From: Ulva prolifera
Taxonomy: Eukaryota > Chlorophyta > Ulvophyceae > Ulvales > Ulvaceae
NCBI GenBank assembly: GCA_023078555.1
Contig: CM041198.1
Span: forward strand, 8,107,836-8,171,835
DNA length: 64,000 nucleotides
Direction: 5' to 3'
Part shown: positions 35,485-46,835 of the stretch, one piece after another
How the letters are laid out: each line of letters begins with the position of its first letter
How positions within the stretch are numbered: the stretch's first letter is position 1
Made by a program: the position numbers and the translations under genes
The notes under the pieces: generated by a model
Database searches by the model: none
What the model saw: only the letters and a program-made list of their open reading frames with translations
What the model was told of the DNA's origin: nothing

Positions 35485-38077
35485 CTAGTAGTTGCCGAGG
35501 AGGTTGTTGACGGTGTCGACGGTGTAGAGCATCGCGGCGTTGGCGGGCGCGGCGCGGATGATGCAGGGTGCGAAGCCCTTGTAGAAGCGGCCGAGGCCGC
35601 CCTCCGCCCACAGCAGCCGCGCCGCGGCCGCCATGTTGGGGTACTGCCGCTGCCCCCGCTGCAGCGAGTCCGTCATCATCGCCGACTTGATGACGTCGAC
35701 CGGGTAGATCGCGCACCAGTACATCACGCCCCCGAGGCCTGCATGCGCACACGGCCGTCAGCACCGGCCACCATGGCGACCCGGAGAGTGGCTATAAGCC
35801 GCATGGTGGCTACAAGCAACAGGGCCGGGACGGCCTGGCCCCAGGCTGCTTGCGGTGGTCTGTCATGACAGCTGTCACAGCAGCCTCACCTCATGCAGCT
35901 GGTCCCTGCCTGCTTCCGCAACATGGTCGGCCATACTAACTGCGCCGGGGAGGGCCGTACATGGTTGGCCACAACCAAAGCCGTGACGCTGTGCTATTCG
36001 AAATATGCCATGGGCACAGTGCCAGGGCGGGCCGTGCATGATCAGCCATGCTGACAATGCCCTGGAGGACAATGCATGCTTGCCTGTGCTGGCAACGCCG
36101 GGGAGGGCGTCTGGCCCACGTCCGCGGCTGCTGTCGCCTCTGAGAGGCCGCAGGCGTGGCCAGGCTGTGAGCTGGAAAGGCAAGGGCAAGCGTCAGGAGG
36201 TGTGGTGGGGGGTGCACCGGCGGAGCTGAGGACGACCCACGCCGGGAGCTCCGGCACGGAGCAGTTGTACGCCTTCGCGGCCTCGATCTTCATGACCTCG
36301 AACGACCCGAGGTAGATCGAGTTGGCGGGGATGTTCCGCAGCAGCGTCGGGCCGAGGCCCTGGAACGGCGCCCGGAAGCCGTTCGCGGCGAACGACTGCC
36401 TGATGCAGTCGGGCATGCTCGTGAACGGCGGCTTGTACGTCGCGTCGGCCTTCGCGCGGATGATCTGGACTTGCACCTGCAGCGGGCCTGCCGGCCTTGC
36501 GGCGGCGATGAATGGTGCTCTGCCATGCGGAGGCCTGTGTGCTTTCTGCGGCGGCCGGCTTGCGAGGCAGGGCAGAGCGGCCTTGGTGGACACAGATGGA
36601 CGCATGCAGCCCCGTGATGCAAAATCTGGGGCACTCGCTTGGATGGTACAGAGTACAAGGGTTCGGGCCATCCCATGGCTCACCGAAGCATACTGCGAGG
36701 CTTTGCAACCAGAAGCTTGGATTGTGAGGGGGTGGAGGCAGCGGGCGATGCCGTGGTGCGGCGGGATGGCATGTGGGGCACACACCCTTCACGCATGTGG
36801 GGCAGAGCAGGTATGGCCGTAGGATGCACTCTCGGGAGGCTTTGGCAACTGACAGGCAGTGAAAGTGTGTGCAGTTGTCGATCGGACATGGTCCATAGCG
36901 ATTTCACACAGGCAGCGGTGGCCACGAGTGGGTAGCTGTGGACATTGCTGGGGGCAGGACGGCACATCTGAACTGCGTACCTGAGACTTATAGAAGTCGA
37001 TTGGCCCCTCGAAGAAAGCTGCAGCACCCCCGGCCATTGCTCCAGCCTTGTAGCAGTCGAGCATGGTCAAGTCCCGTCGATTTCCTTCCGCATCTGTTGA
37101 TAACCAGCGTTTAGACGACCCCAGTGCGCTGAAGAGTGTTGCCCGGAAGAACATCTGGCCTGCGAGGGGCGCTGCGACTCCCTTGTACAACCCGGTGACA
37201 CCCTCCCATTGCACAGTCTTCCTGGCGCAGTCAACAACACCACCTGTAGACAGCTTGTGAGGTCATTCTGCAGCTTCGCGTGCCGTTGATCCACACAGTC
37301 TTTGAGCAATCGTAGACAGTGCCCGACAGCTTACTGTAGATGGGATTGCTGGATGACTGGCTTTGCAGGCGAACTTTTAAAGTATCGAAGGGATGACCGG
37401 TCAAGGTAACGGCGACGCCTCCTGCAGCACAGCTCATGTGATTGTCATTATGAAACACAAGGTCATGAATGGGCTGCACATGCTTAAGGACGTTGGCGCA
37501 ACCTGGCCGAATTTCCCGACGCAGGCTCAGGAGGGCGCAAGCTCGGGCACTGGAACCGTCCGAATCCATGGGCAAAACAGTGTAGGGACCCAAGAGCCCC
37601 CTCGGTCGGAGACATGGCACCATGCATGATGAGATCAAGCAATTTGTTCCACCGGCGTTATGCATGTCTGCCCGCAGCTGGGCTGAAACGATGAAGCAGT
37701 ACAAAGAGCCAAGCTCCTGACCACGCGAAATCCCAGCCTGTGCCAGCCGGGACAGCGAGAAATCACAAACAGAGTCACATTTGACGTCAGGCCGGCCGTT
37801 GTATGCACGTTAGGGCTCGCGTGTCCATGTGATATAGCAGTCCGAAGTGCGCGAAAGCTCTAATTGTACGTTGACAGGTGCTACAGTCACATGCAGCGTC
37901 CACCATCAGCGATGAAACCGAATATATCCGCAATGAGTCTGTTGAAGCTAAAATCCCGCGCTTCTGACGGTGGCTCGTACCGCAAGTCCCTGCGAAAACG
38001 TCTTGAGCGAACTTCAGGACAGGGTTCCGAAGCTTTGGGGACCCGTCTGCTAACGCAGCACTTTCAGGAGAGCTCAT
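35485..38077 (-). CDS. Mitochondrial carrier family (SLC25) transporter
   Basis: Exons 38077-37981, 37421-37335, 37243-36981, 36476-36218 and 35738-35485 join in phase at all four junctions to 319 residues, the usual length. The three tandem repeats each carry the Px[DE]xx[KR] signature: GHPFDTLKVRLQ (about 43), EGPIDFYKSQ (about 142) and IYPVDVIKSAM (about 248). Each is followed by an amphipathic matrix helix with EG..GLYKG-type motifs (WEGVTGLYKGVAAPL, NGFRAPFQGLGPTLLRNIPAN, EGGLGRFYKGFAPCIIRAAPAN). Such proteins exchange small metabolites across the inner mitochondrial membrane. RNIPAN and RAAPAN with YPVDVIKS recall the carnitine/acylcarnitine and basic amino-acid group, but the substrate cannot be fixed from sequence. 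It is divergent from the tandem module copies. Confidence 0.9.
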
Positions 38078-38866
38078 GGATGCCGCTTCACTCTCGCTGT
38101 CTTGTTTCCTGTTTTGTCCGGGCAGCTGCTGTGTCAAACACTGGCCGATCTCTTGCAGTCGCACACAAACATCCAGAATACATGATGTGACATTGAGCGT
38201 TCCATCATGATAGCAGAATTATCCCATCAGTAGAAAACAAGGACTCAGGACCGCTTCGCGTCCTCCTCCCTGAGTGGGTCGTGCTGACGTAACCGAGCCT
38301 GGCCTACATATGCATGAGTTATAGAGGTTTGAATATGTGCACCCGGCCGAAACTCAGTATTCAGGGGAGCTTTGACGTACTGGCAGAAGAGCTGGCACTG
38401 ATCTCGCTTCAATGTGCTCAGGCCTGACCGACTTTTCTGCGGTCGCGAATATCGCCTCGACGCAGCGCTGGTTGTATGCTCGATCAACGACCATTCTCAG
38501 CTCCATTGCAGTTGGTTTTGCGCACGCAGCCGCACTGTAGACACAAAACGGTGACTCCCACACATATACTTCCACATACATTCACCGTCCACGTGTGTGG
38601 CTGCGGCCGTTTGCAGCCTGACGGAACCAGCGCGGGGAAGGCAGCAATGACGGCATTGACTATCCCAGGTGCAGGCGTGGAACGGCCAAACGCAATCATG
38701 CGGCCGTGTCGACCTGCTGCGTTCCTGCTGCTGCTGTATTATGCCACCAAGACAATGATCTAGCGGCTGTAGCTGTCGCTGTTTCCGTCAACGTATGGTC
38801 ACCCGGCTGCAGCTGCTTTCGCCCCTTTCACGTCCAGAAATGAAGACCTGAGGTGCCTATGGCTAC
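38078..38866. other. Spacer between the carrier start and module copy A
   Basis: The part from about 38470 to 38660 is homologous to 41445-41650, upstream of copy C, so it is the conserved 5' region of the duplicated unit. Both contain GCTCGATC, then CAGCCGCACTGT or AAGCCGCACTGT, and both end with GGAAGGCAGCAATG. Whether that shared ATG (38646 and 41637) starts translation is unclear: each leads to a short frame of about 37 residues. Confidence 0.5.
38470..38660 (+). repeat. Duplicated 5' region, copy A
   Basis: Imperfect match to 41445-41650 in the same orientation and at the same distance from its module exon. It marks the left edge of the tandem duplication. Confidence 0.6.
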
Positions 38867-39703
38867 TTGCATTTGTCGGAACCGTCTTGCGCTTGGCCAG
38901 GTGTGCACTTGCCGATCATCGTCATTCTGCAGATCCGACGAAGGTGTCGTCGTCGCGTTGCCCGTTGCGCGGCTGGGCTCCGGCCATGGAACAGTCTTTC
39001 CGAAGAGGAACAGGCGAAACGGGTGGAATACGCGTTGAAAAACACTGAAAGGGATTCGGCATTTGACGGCGTGCCGAAGGTGCGCCTCACGCCGGGCCGA
39101 CCCGCCCTTCCGGTCAAATTTCTGGTCGCCTGTCTGACTGTGATGCATGAAGGATGTGGCTACTTTGCCCGCATATGCGTGTCCACCGAACGCTGCCGGG
39201 ACGACTCGTAGTCCTGCCGGCAGTTCTGGGAGACTCCATCATCCCGGTGCCCCTCTAATGCGGGGTGTCTGCAGGCATGGTGTCTGCAGTCCTGGCCGAA
39301 ACATGTGCACCTTACATCGATGCATGCGTTCGTTGATCTCGATGAGGGTGCGACGGTGACGAAGGGACACATGATACGCGCCATTCGTTCCCATCAAGCA
39401 CACGAGTGGTATGTAGCTGAGTATGGCGGCTACGGTGTGTCAGTGAAAGTCCATGATGTCGACAGCGGCGAATCTGAGACCATCTTCAGCAGGATATGCA
39501 AAGAACCCTGGATTGGCCGCGCCATTGATGCCGGCATGGACGCTGCCAGTGCGGCGCGGGAGCCACATGAGGCGGATGTAGTGGAGGCTGGCAGGTGTGG
39601 CGGTCCGGGTGCAGTAAACACAGATGGGGGGGACCTGTGGGACCTCGCGGGCGGCAGGGGGCCGCGCGCCGCTGTTGCTGCTGCGGCAGAAGGGGGGGCC
39701 TGA
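38867..39703 (+). pseudogene. Module gene copy A, degenerate
   Basis: The first exon (to 39079, ending VPK at a GTGCGC donor) reads PSCAWPGVHLPIIVILQIR, RVARCAAGLRPWNSL, SEEEQAKRVEYAL. Copy C has the same order, and codon differences in the first block fall mostly at third positions. The second exon begins at the GCAGTCCTGGCCGAAAC homology (39286), but the frame of AVLAETCAPYIDACV meets a stop. The next conserved block, ATVTKGHMIRAIRSHQ, lies in another frame that is open to 39703. So copy A carries a frameshift relative to C, or uses the acceptor at 39274, which keeps one frame but changes the first residues. No clear ATG is present. I call it a decaying copy; expression is unknown. Confidence 0.45.
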
Positions 39704-40403
39704 GGCGGGGGAGGGGCGCGCCGCAGCTGCATGGGACGGCGCCGCAGCCGGCAGGAGCACCAGAGGCAAGGCTGCTGCTGCTGCAAGCGGGCGCCAAGCC
39801 CGATGGCGAGATCGCTCCGGTGAAGAACAAACGGAAGTCGTGGAGACAGCCGTAGCCTGTGGCAAGGTCTCGCAGCTCCAAAGACTGCCGAAGGTCCGTA
39901 CCAGGCACCCCAGAGCTAAAACGTGTGCCTGGAGTGCTGGAGCCCTGTGCGTTGTCACCGGTTGCACCATGGCCACATTGAACGCCGCATGCATTGCTGT
40001 GAATTGTGTCCGGTCGGCCGAGGCTTTCAACTCGGGCCTCGCCCGGAGCTGAGCAGTCTCAAGACCTGCTTCAGCCATAGACCCCTTGGCGCATGTCGCC
40101 ACAAGAGTGGCGCACATATGGGTCACTGTTTAACACATTATCGTCTTCGAGGGGCACTCAGCCCCATCTGGTCGGTGCGGGCGGGCTCGATACATCTCGG
40201 CGCTTCCCCCATGCTCCCCCCGTTCACCACCCACCAGCATGCATGCATGTGTGTAGGCAGTCCTGGCCGTGCTAGCTGATGGTCTACACGGTGCAGACGC
40301 GGCGGCGCTATGGAAGGGCGAGCTTGTCACCATCGTCCGGGCTGGACGCGCTGAGGCCCCCTCTGCAGCCGAGATCTGCGCTGCAAAGGCTGTCTACAAG
40401 TGA
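39704..40403 (+). pseudogene. Module gene copy B, partial and mosaic
   Basis: The first exon ends at 39893 (LPK, donor GTCCGT) and reads AAAGRSTRGKAAAAASGRQA, RWRDRSGEEQTEVVETAVA, CGKVSQLQRLPK. The second exon is 40257-40403 (acceptor GTGTAG) and reads AVLAVLADGLHG, LWKGELVTIVRAGRAEA, then a stop. Both match copies A and C in order and splice position. The upstream join is odd. STRGK corresponds to the end of the second module exon of copy C (SRSTRGEDVW), yet it runs straight into a first module exon, as if unequal exchange fused two units. It lacks its own 5' region and conserved LQIR segment. It may be read as the downstream part of copy A. Confidence 0.4.
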
Positions 40404-41860
40404 CCACCGCCGATGGCCAAGCCCGTGGAACACTCCGGGCCAGCGTGCCAGGATGCATGGAGGGCTTGAAGCTGCACGATGAAGAGCTCGCGGGACATTG
40501 CGATCCGATTCGATCCACGCAGTGTGGAGATGCGGGTGTGCAAGCGATGGGTGAGGTTGCGGACATGGGCACACACTGCTGCCAGAGGAGTCCGCGCACG
40601 TTTTGCTTTTTTCGTGTGTGTGAGAGTAGTGTTGGTGGCCAGCTTGTGTGCTGCGGTGCGGTGAAGGGCGATGCTTGGGGCATGAGGTGGGCACTGCAAC
40701 TGCTGTGCTCGGTCCGGTGATGCCCTCCCATTGCGATGGCCACCTAGCGCCGCCAGTGGCTCCACTTGCCAACGAGTGTGTGTGGTTGCTGTGCATGCCC
40801 GCGCGACAGGCCTCTCGTGTGTGTGCCGCTCTTCCAGACAGCAAGACATCACAGTGTGAATGATATGGTAATTATTGTATTTCGGTGGCTGATTGTATAT
40901 CGATGTATGGCGGAGCGTTGGACGTTGTCTGGGCGTGAGTGTTGAGTATGCTGCGTGATTTGTCTTCAGTCAGATGATGTTCTGCAATGCGATGGCCGAG
41001 CTTGTGTCAATAGGGCCGATGTAAGAGAATTGCTTGCATCCAGTTTGCGACATGGGACTTGCAGCGTTCGTCATCGTGTCAGGACTCCTTCCTCAGCCAT
41101 TCACGAGGACAGGGCCACCTTGCGAGCGGAGCCTTGCATGAGTTGTGCTGTCCTGACCAGTGTTGGGTCACTTTTCAGCATTTCCATGTCTGACACCCAG
41201 AAATTAAACCTGAATATCCGGAATTGTTACATATGATCGGGCCCGACGACCCAACACTGGTCCCGACTATTCTGCCTCCTGACTAACGAGATATCGAGGT
41301 TTGAGACACATACAGCATCGAGGAAAAGTTAACGGTGCAATCGCAAGCCGACAGCAGAGCTGGCGAGGCCGCGCTCGTTCCCATGCAATCTGTTCCCTTC
41401 TGAGACTGCTTCAGTTACGGAACTGTTCCGACACAAAGCTGTACACATGCTCGATCGAGGACCACTGTCAGCTCCACTGAAGCAGTCCCTGCGTGCGAAG
41501 CCGCACTGTCGACGCGAGTGATAGGCATCGGCAATTTGTAATTATTTCACTGCTTGCGTGTGTGGATGCAACCCGTTGGCGGCCTGAACAATCGCCACTA
41601 AACACGGCCTCACCGAGCCACCGCGCGGAAGGCAGCAATGCAGGCGTCATATGTTCTTCAACGGAATACCTTGGTGCGGCTACACGCGAAGATGCTGTCG
41701 ATCCGGTCTGCAGAATGCATGCTGCTGAGATTTTTGAGTGCCGGATTTTGATGTAGTGACTGCTCTGTAGCAGACGTATGGTCACACCGCAGATCGAAGC
41801 CTTCATGGCTGATTCACGTATGTGCTGAAGCCGTCTTGTGCCTCGCAAGGTGTGCATATG
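40404..41860. other. Spacer between module copies B and C
   Basis: The first 1 kb shows no supportable gene. The part from about 41445 to 41650 repeats the region upstream of copy A. It is the probable promoter and leader region of the copy C gene. Confidence 0.45.
41445..41650 (+). repeat. Duplicated 5' region, copy C
   Basis: Homologous to 38470-38660; it precedes the copy C exon by about the same distance as in copy A. Confidence 0.6.
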
Positions 41861-44800
41861 CCGATCATCGTGATTCTGCAGATCCGGCAGAGAGGTTGTC
41901 GTCGCGTTGCCCGTTGCGCGGCTGGGCGCCAGGTATGGAACGATCTCTCCGACGAGCAACAGACGCAACGAGTGGAGAAAGCATTGAAATCTGGCAAGGC
42001 CTCGGCCCTTCGAAGTTTGCCAAAGGTGCTCTCCAACGCGCCCTGCAGGTTCAAAGTCATGACAGATACCTGAATGTATTGCATGAAGGGTGTCCCTCCT
42101 GAAGTCACCCATATCTGGACGACACTGACTGCTTCCGCGAGGCTTGTAGTCGTCCCGGCGACGCAGGGACGCTGCATACTGCTGTGTGGCCCCTTGCACC
42201 ACTGAAGCACAGGATATATGCAGGCAGTCCTAGCCGAGATAGCTGCACCGTTCATCGATGCAACCCTCGCTGACCCAGCTATACCTGTCCACGATATGTC
42301 AACAGTCACCAAGGAGAAGCTCATCTACGCCATCCAAATCCACAAAGCTGATATAGTTCATGCCGCCAGGGCCAGCACCTCCAAGGCCACACAAGATCCT
42401 CAACCACCCGCACCGCCGACACCCCAGACCAGCCCAGGCGACCCATGGTTTCTGAACGACGGCGACATCGGGCGCAGCGCCGCAGAGTACCCCGACACGC
42501 CCGAAGCTGCAGTGCTCATGGAATACGGGATCGATGGCGAATTCGAGGGCGCGGGCGCGCTGGCGGAGAACTACGACCTTGATAGCAGCTATGCAGCAGA
42601 TGCCGCGGCGGACGTGCTGGACCGCATGGGTGAGGATGCGAGCGAGCGCGAGCGCAGCGCGTATATCGCGCCGCACATCAGTGACGACGAAGGCTGGGGG
42701 GATCTCTACAGCAGCGACGCGGAAGACGCGGACGACATGGACGCGGAGCCGGGCGCGGTCGAGGGCCGGCTCGGCATGGATTCCGACCTTGCAGAATACT
42801 TTGGCGTGTTCGATGATGAGGGGGGTGACGAGAGCGGCATCGGCGGGGGCAGCGCGGCGCTGGTGCCGGGCGACGCGGACGATGCCGCCGATGTGGAGGC
42901 CGGCAGCAGCGGCCGGGGGGGTGTAATAGCAGGCGGCGGCAATGCGGGCGGCAGGGGGGCGCCCGCTGGTGTGGCGGCCGCGGGGGGGCCACGGGCCGGG
43001 GATGCTCGCGCGGCTGGTGCAGGGGGCGGCGCCGCAGCCAGCAGAAGCACGAGAGGCGAAGACGTGTGGGATTGGTGGATGGCAGATGAGGAACGGGGCA
43101 GCAGCAACAGCGATGAGTCAGGACCCAAGCCGGGGTCGGAGGTGTCTAGGCGTTCCACCAGGAAGGGGGGTCGAGAGGGTGCGGCGCTTGCGCGTAAAGC
43201 TGAGCGAGAGGCGCAAGAGGATGCGGGCACAGCATCTGGACTCGATGCGCTCCTGGTGCGCCCCTCGCTTGTCCCCCCCCACAGCCAGTGGATCCCTGGC
43301 ACACCTCTCTGATCAAGCTGACTAAGCACTGTAACGTGCACCAGAGCCTCAGCATGCGTTACATGACTCACATTCCTGTTCGTGCTTCTCGTTCCGCGCT
43401 GCTCAGCCCCCGTGGCCACGGGAGGGCAGGTGCATTGCTGAGTGAGGCTGGCAGCAAACCCTATGGCAGGCATGCATCGCAAGCCGCCCCAGGGCGTCTC
43501 GCGTGTGGAGACTGATGCGCTGCTGCAGGAGCTGGACCAGGAGTATGCGGCAGAGGAGATGGCGGACGGTGGTGTAGGGGTGCGCACAGTGCGGCAGGAC
43601 AGCGCAGAGGCTGCCGCCGCGACCGTGCGCGCAGATGGCGCGGCCGCCGGCGGTAGCAGCGATACTGCGGCGCTGGCCGAAGCGGGGGGATCTGACTGGC
43701 TGGAGATGGATGGGGAGGGGGGGCGGGGAGGGGGGCCGCGGCGAGGAGGCAGCCGCGCGGCCTGTGGAGGAGGAGGAGCAGGAGGTGCGGCGGCAGCTCG
43801 CGGCTCTCGGCGTGTCGGAGGTGGATGATGAGGAGCTGGAGGAGGTTGCGGGGATCTTCCGCGGCGACGCCGCGGTCGCACGCACTGCCGATGTGGAGTT
43901 GATGGGGCTGCAGAGGGTGTGGGTGGGGGCGGAGGCTCAAGGAGCGGCACATGCGGTGGGGGGGCCCGGTGCGGGGTCCGGCAAGCCGACCCCTGACGGG
44001 GATGCGGGGGCGTGGACGTGGGCGGGCGTGGGGGTGCTGAGAAGCTGGGACGAAGAGGAGATGGCGGAGGAGGTGGACGAGATGCGGCGTGAGCTTGCGG
44101 GCGGCGCGGGGGCCGGCGGGTGGGCGGGGATCATGGAGGCGGCGGACATAGATGGGGCGATCAGCGGATCCGAGTCGGATGACGGGGCGGAAGGCGCGCC
44201 TGCGTCGCCGCGGCGGCGGCAGCGGCAGCGGGGGGCGCGCTCTGCGGCGGAGCAGCAGGCAGCTGCTGACGCGCGCACAGACGCGGCTGCAGCGACGGCT
44301 CCGGCTGGGGCGGGTGGTGAGTCAGCGGGGGTGGTGGGTGATGGAGTGGCGTCGGGGCTGGCGTGGCAGTCAGGGTGGAAGGGTGGGAAACGGGACGTCG
44401 GTGACGTTGAGGGGGAGATGGAAGCGGCGGGAGATGTGCAAGCGGCAGCAGAGGAGGAGCTGGGGGCAGCCGGGGGGGGGGTGACAGATCCGCTGCAGAG
44501 GGCCGCTGCCCCAGAGGTGGCACAGGGGTCCGGGGAGGCGGTGGCGGATTCTCAGGCAGCAGCCGCAACGGCCGCTGCGGCGGAGGCTGCAGCCGTGGAG
44601 GCTGCAGCGGCAGCGGTGGCGGCTGACGCGGCGGCGGCGGAGGCTGCAGCAGCAGTGGCAGAGGCTGCAGCGGCGGCGGCGGCGGTAGATGCAGCAGCGA
44701 CAAAGGTTGAAGCCGCGACGGTGGCGGTCAGATCGGCGGTCGCGGCGGCTGCTGCTGCTGCGCTAGAGGCGAAGGCCGAGGCAGCCTCTGCAGCCCCTGC

Positions 44801-46835
44801 TGCAGCTGCAAACTCGGACGCCCAGGGGGTAGCAAACGGCGCTGATGCCTCAGACGCTGCCAAAGCTGAGGGCGCGGCTGATGCCGTGGGCGCCGTGGAG
44901 GCCGCGGCGGAGGTGGCCGAGGACGCCGGGCCTGGGGTGGACAAGACAGACAGTTCCGATGCACCGGATGTCATTGAAGCCGACACCCCTGTAGACACCA
45001 CGGCCGCAGCCGTTGCGCAGGGGGGCGCAGCAGCGCCGGCACAGGAGGCCGCTGCGGCGGGGGTTGATCCCAAAGACTCTGCAGTTGAAGCGGGGGCGGA
45101 CGCGCAAGAGCCCCGGCCCCGCACGCTGGCGAAATCTGCGCCGGAATCTGCGCCCCCAGCTGCAGATGGCGCAGCTGCGGGGGCGGGTGGTGGCGCGGTG
45201 CGGCTGCAGCAGCTGCAGGCTGGGCTCGAGCTTCGGCGGGAGAAGCTGCAGTGGCTAGAGGAGCAAATTGACGCCTCTGGGGTGCGCTGCGTCCCCCACC
45301 ACTGACTTCACTGCCCAAACCCACATGCTCTGTTCCACACAAACAGAACGCTTGTCTGTCTACTGTTGTAGGTATGTGCAGCCGTCCAAGTGCACCACCA
45401 CCACACAACGAATCACGTGACTGCCAGCCACACATGCCGTGGCCGTGCCGTGGCACACCGCCACAGAACGACAGCGCTGTATTGATCATCGGGCATAGCC
45501 GGGCACGCACACTTGCGCGCCGGAACCATGCATATCTGCAGAGCTGGCATCTCTCGTCCCACATACGTCCATACCCGCCAGATCGCAGGGCAGGCCGCCC
45601 CCGACTCAAACTCACCACAAGCCGTTGCCCACCAAGGTGCTGTTAATCTCGTGGTCGTGGTGCAGGGGGTGCCGCAGCGGGAGGAGCTGCGGGCGGAGAT
45701 GCAGGGCCAGGTGTCGCAGCTGCGGGCTCTGCTGCAGGACTGGAGCGGGTCCGGGGGGGCGCAGGCGGCGCTGGACGCGGCGCGGGGGCCGCCGGGTGCG
45801 TCGGAGGACGCCGCAAGGGACCGGCGCAAGGCCTCCATCACCGTCGGCACGCTCGCGGCGGAGGTGCGCCCATGTTGCTCTCACACTCGCCCGCCCTGTG
45901 CACTCAGCAGGGCCCGGCCGTGGACGCATGCGTGACTGGGTCTCTTGCCATGTCGCTAAACATCGCCCCGCCTTGAATGCATGCCTGACATGCATGCGTG
46001 GCTGGAGTCCTTCGAGTGCATTGTCGCAGTGCACATGCCTCAGCGCCAGAGTAGGGCCGTGCCGTGATCTGTCTGGCGCCACGTGAGTATCACATTACGC
46101 CACTCTGCCACTCTGGCAGTATCACATTGCGCCACTCTGGCAGTATCACATTACGCCACACTGGCAGTATCACATTACGCCACACTGGCAGTACGCGGCG
46201 TGCATCTGTGTCCGCTGGCAGCACTCTGACGCTGTGATTCACAGACATGCACTGCTGTGTGCCTGTGTTGGCTGCTGGTGTGTGCCAGTAGCCTCCGCGG
46301 CTGTGCAGACTGCGCTACAGGTGCCCGCACCAGGTGTCCACACGCGCAGTCACCCTTATACTGTGCCCCATGCATGCATCTGCTCCTCCCGGTGTGCGGT
46401 GGTGCTCACACCTCATGCATGCGCCTCACGGCGGGCGGTGGGGTGCAGGTCGCGGACCTGCGGCAGCAGCTCGGGGCGCGGGAGGCCGAGATGGGGGCCC
46501 TCATCGACGGCATCAACGCCGCCACGCCTCCGCCCTCCGCCGCCGCGGGGGGCTTCGACTCCGACGACGTCGTGGCCGCCGCCGCCGACGCGCCGGAGTC
46601 GCCGCTCGGCAACGCAGCCGCCGACGCAAGCCCAGGCGAGATAGAGGCGGCGGCGAGGGGTGGCGAGGGTGCTGGGGCAGAGCGGGGTCGCGAGGGCGCG
46701 GCCGCAGGTGTGGGGCCGGAGGCTGTGCCAGGGCAGGGGCGGGAGGCAGAGGCGGAGGGTGAGGGTGGGCGGGTGTCGGTCGGGAAAGCGATGCAGTGGT
46801 TGCTGAACAAGCTGCCGCGGCCGTGGGGAAAGTGA
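41861..46835 (+). CDS. Module gene copy C: very long acidic, Ala-rich, coiled-coil protein of unknown family
   Basis: Exons 41861-42025, 42224-43255, 43493-45281, 45666-45863 and 46449-46835 give about 1190 residues, with one frame change in exon 3. I do not recognise the family. The N-terminal module reads MPIIVILQIRQRGCRRVARC, WNDLSDEQQTQRVEKAL, SGKASALRSLPK, then AVLAEIAAPFIDATLADPAI and TVTKEKLIYAIQIHKADIV; the last part has the look of a small SAP/HeH-like helical motif. Residues about 110-400 are acidic (ISDDEGWGDLYSSDAEDADD) with WDWWMADEE. Exon 3 holds EEEEQEVRRQLAALGVSEVD and a long Ala/Glu/Val tract at 44536-44790. The C-terminal third is coiled coil (LQQLQAGLELRREKLQWLEE, QREELRAEMQGQVSQLRALL, VADLRQQLGAREAEMGALI). 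Start codon and 5' exon are uncertain. Donors are mostly GTGCGC. Confidence 0.6.
46087..46191 (+). repeat. Intronic minisatellite, four units of about 24 bases
   Basis: Four copies of GTATCACATTACGCCAC followed by TCTGGCA or ACTGGCA, with few substitutions, sit in the last intron of the copy C gene. Confidence 0.9.

Noticed and set aside
34725..35510. 261-residue Pro/Ala/Ser/Thr-rich plus-strand frame
   Set aside because: It overlaps the end of the carrier gene on the other strand, is low complexity, and follows from C-rich composition.
42706..43950. 414-residue minus-strand Pro/Ser-rich frame
   Set aside because: It is antisense to the acidic part of the copy C gene; its composition mirrors the GAC/GCG/GGC codons on the coding strand.
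46087..46191. Possible CRISPR array from the repeated 24-base units
   Set aside because: Units abut without variable spacers, and the sequence is an intron in a eukaryotic gene. It is a minisatellite.
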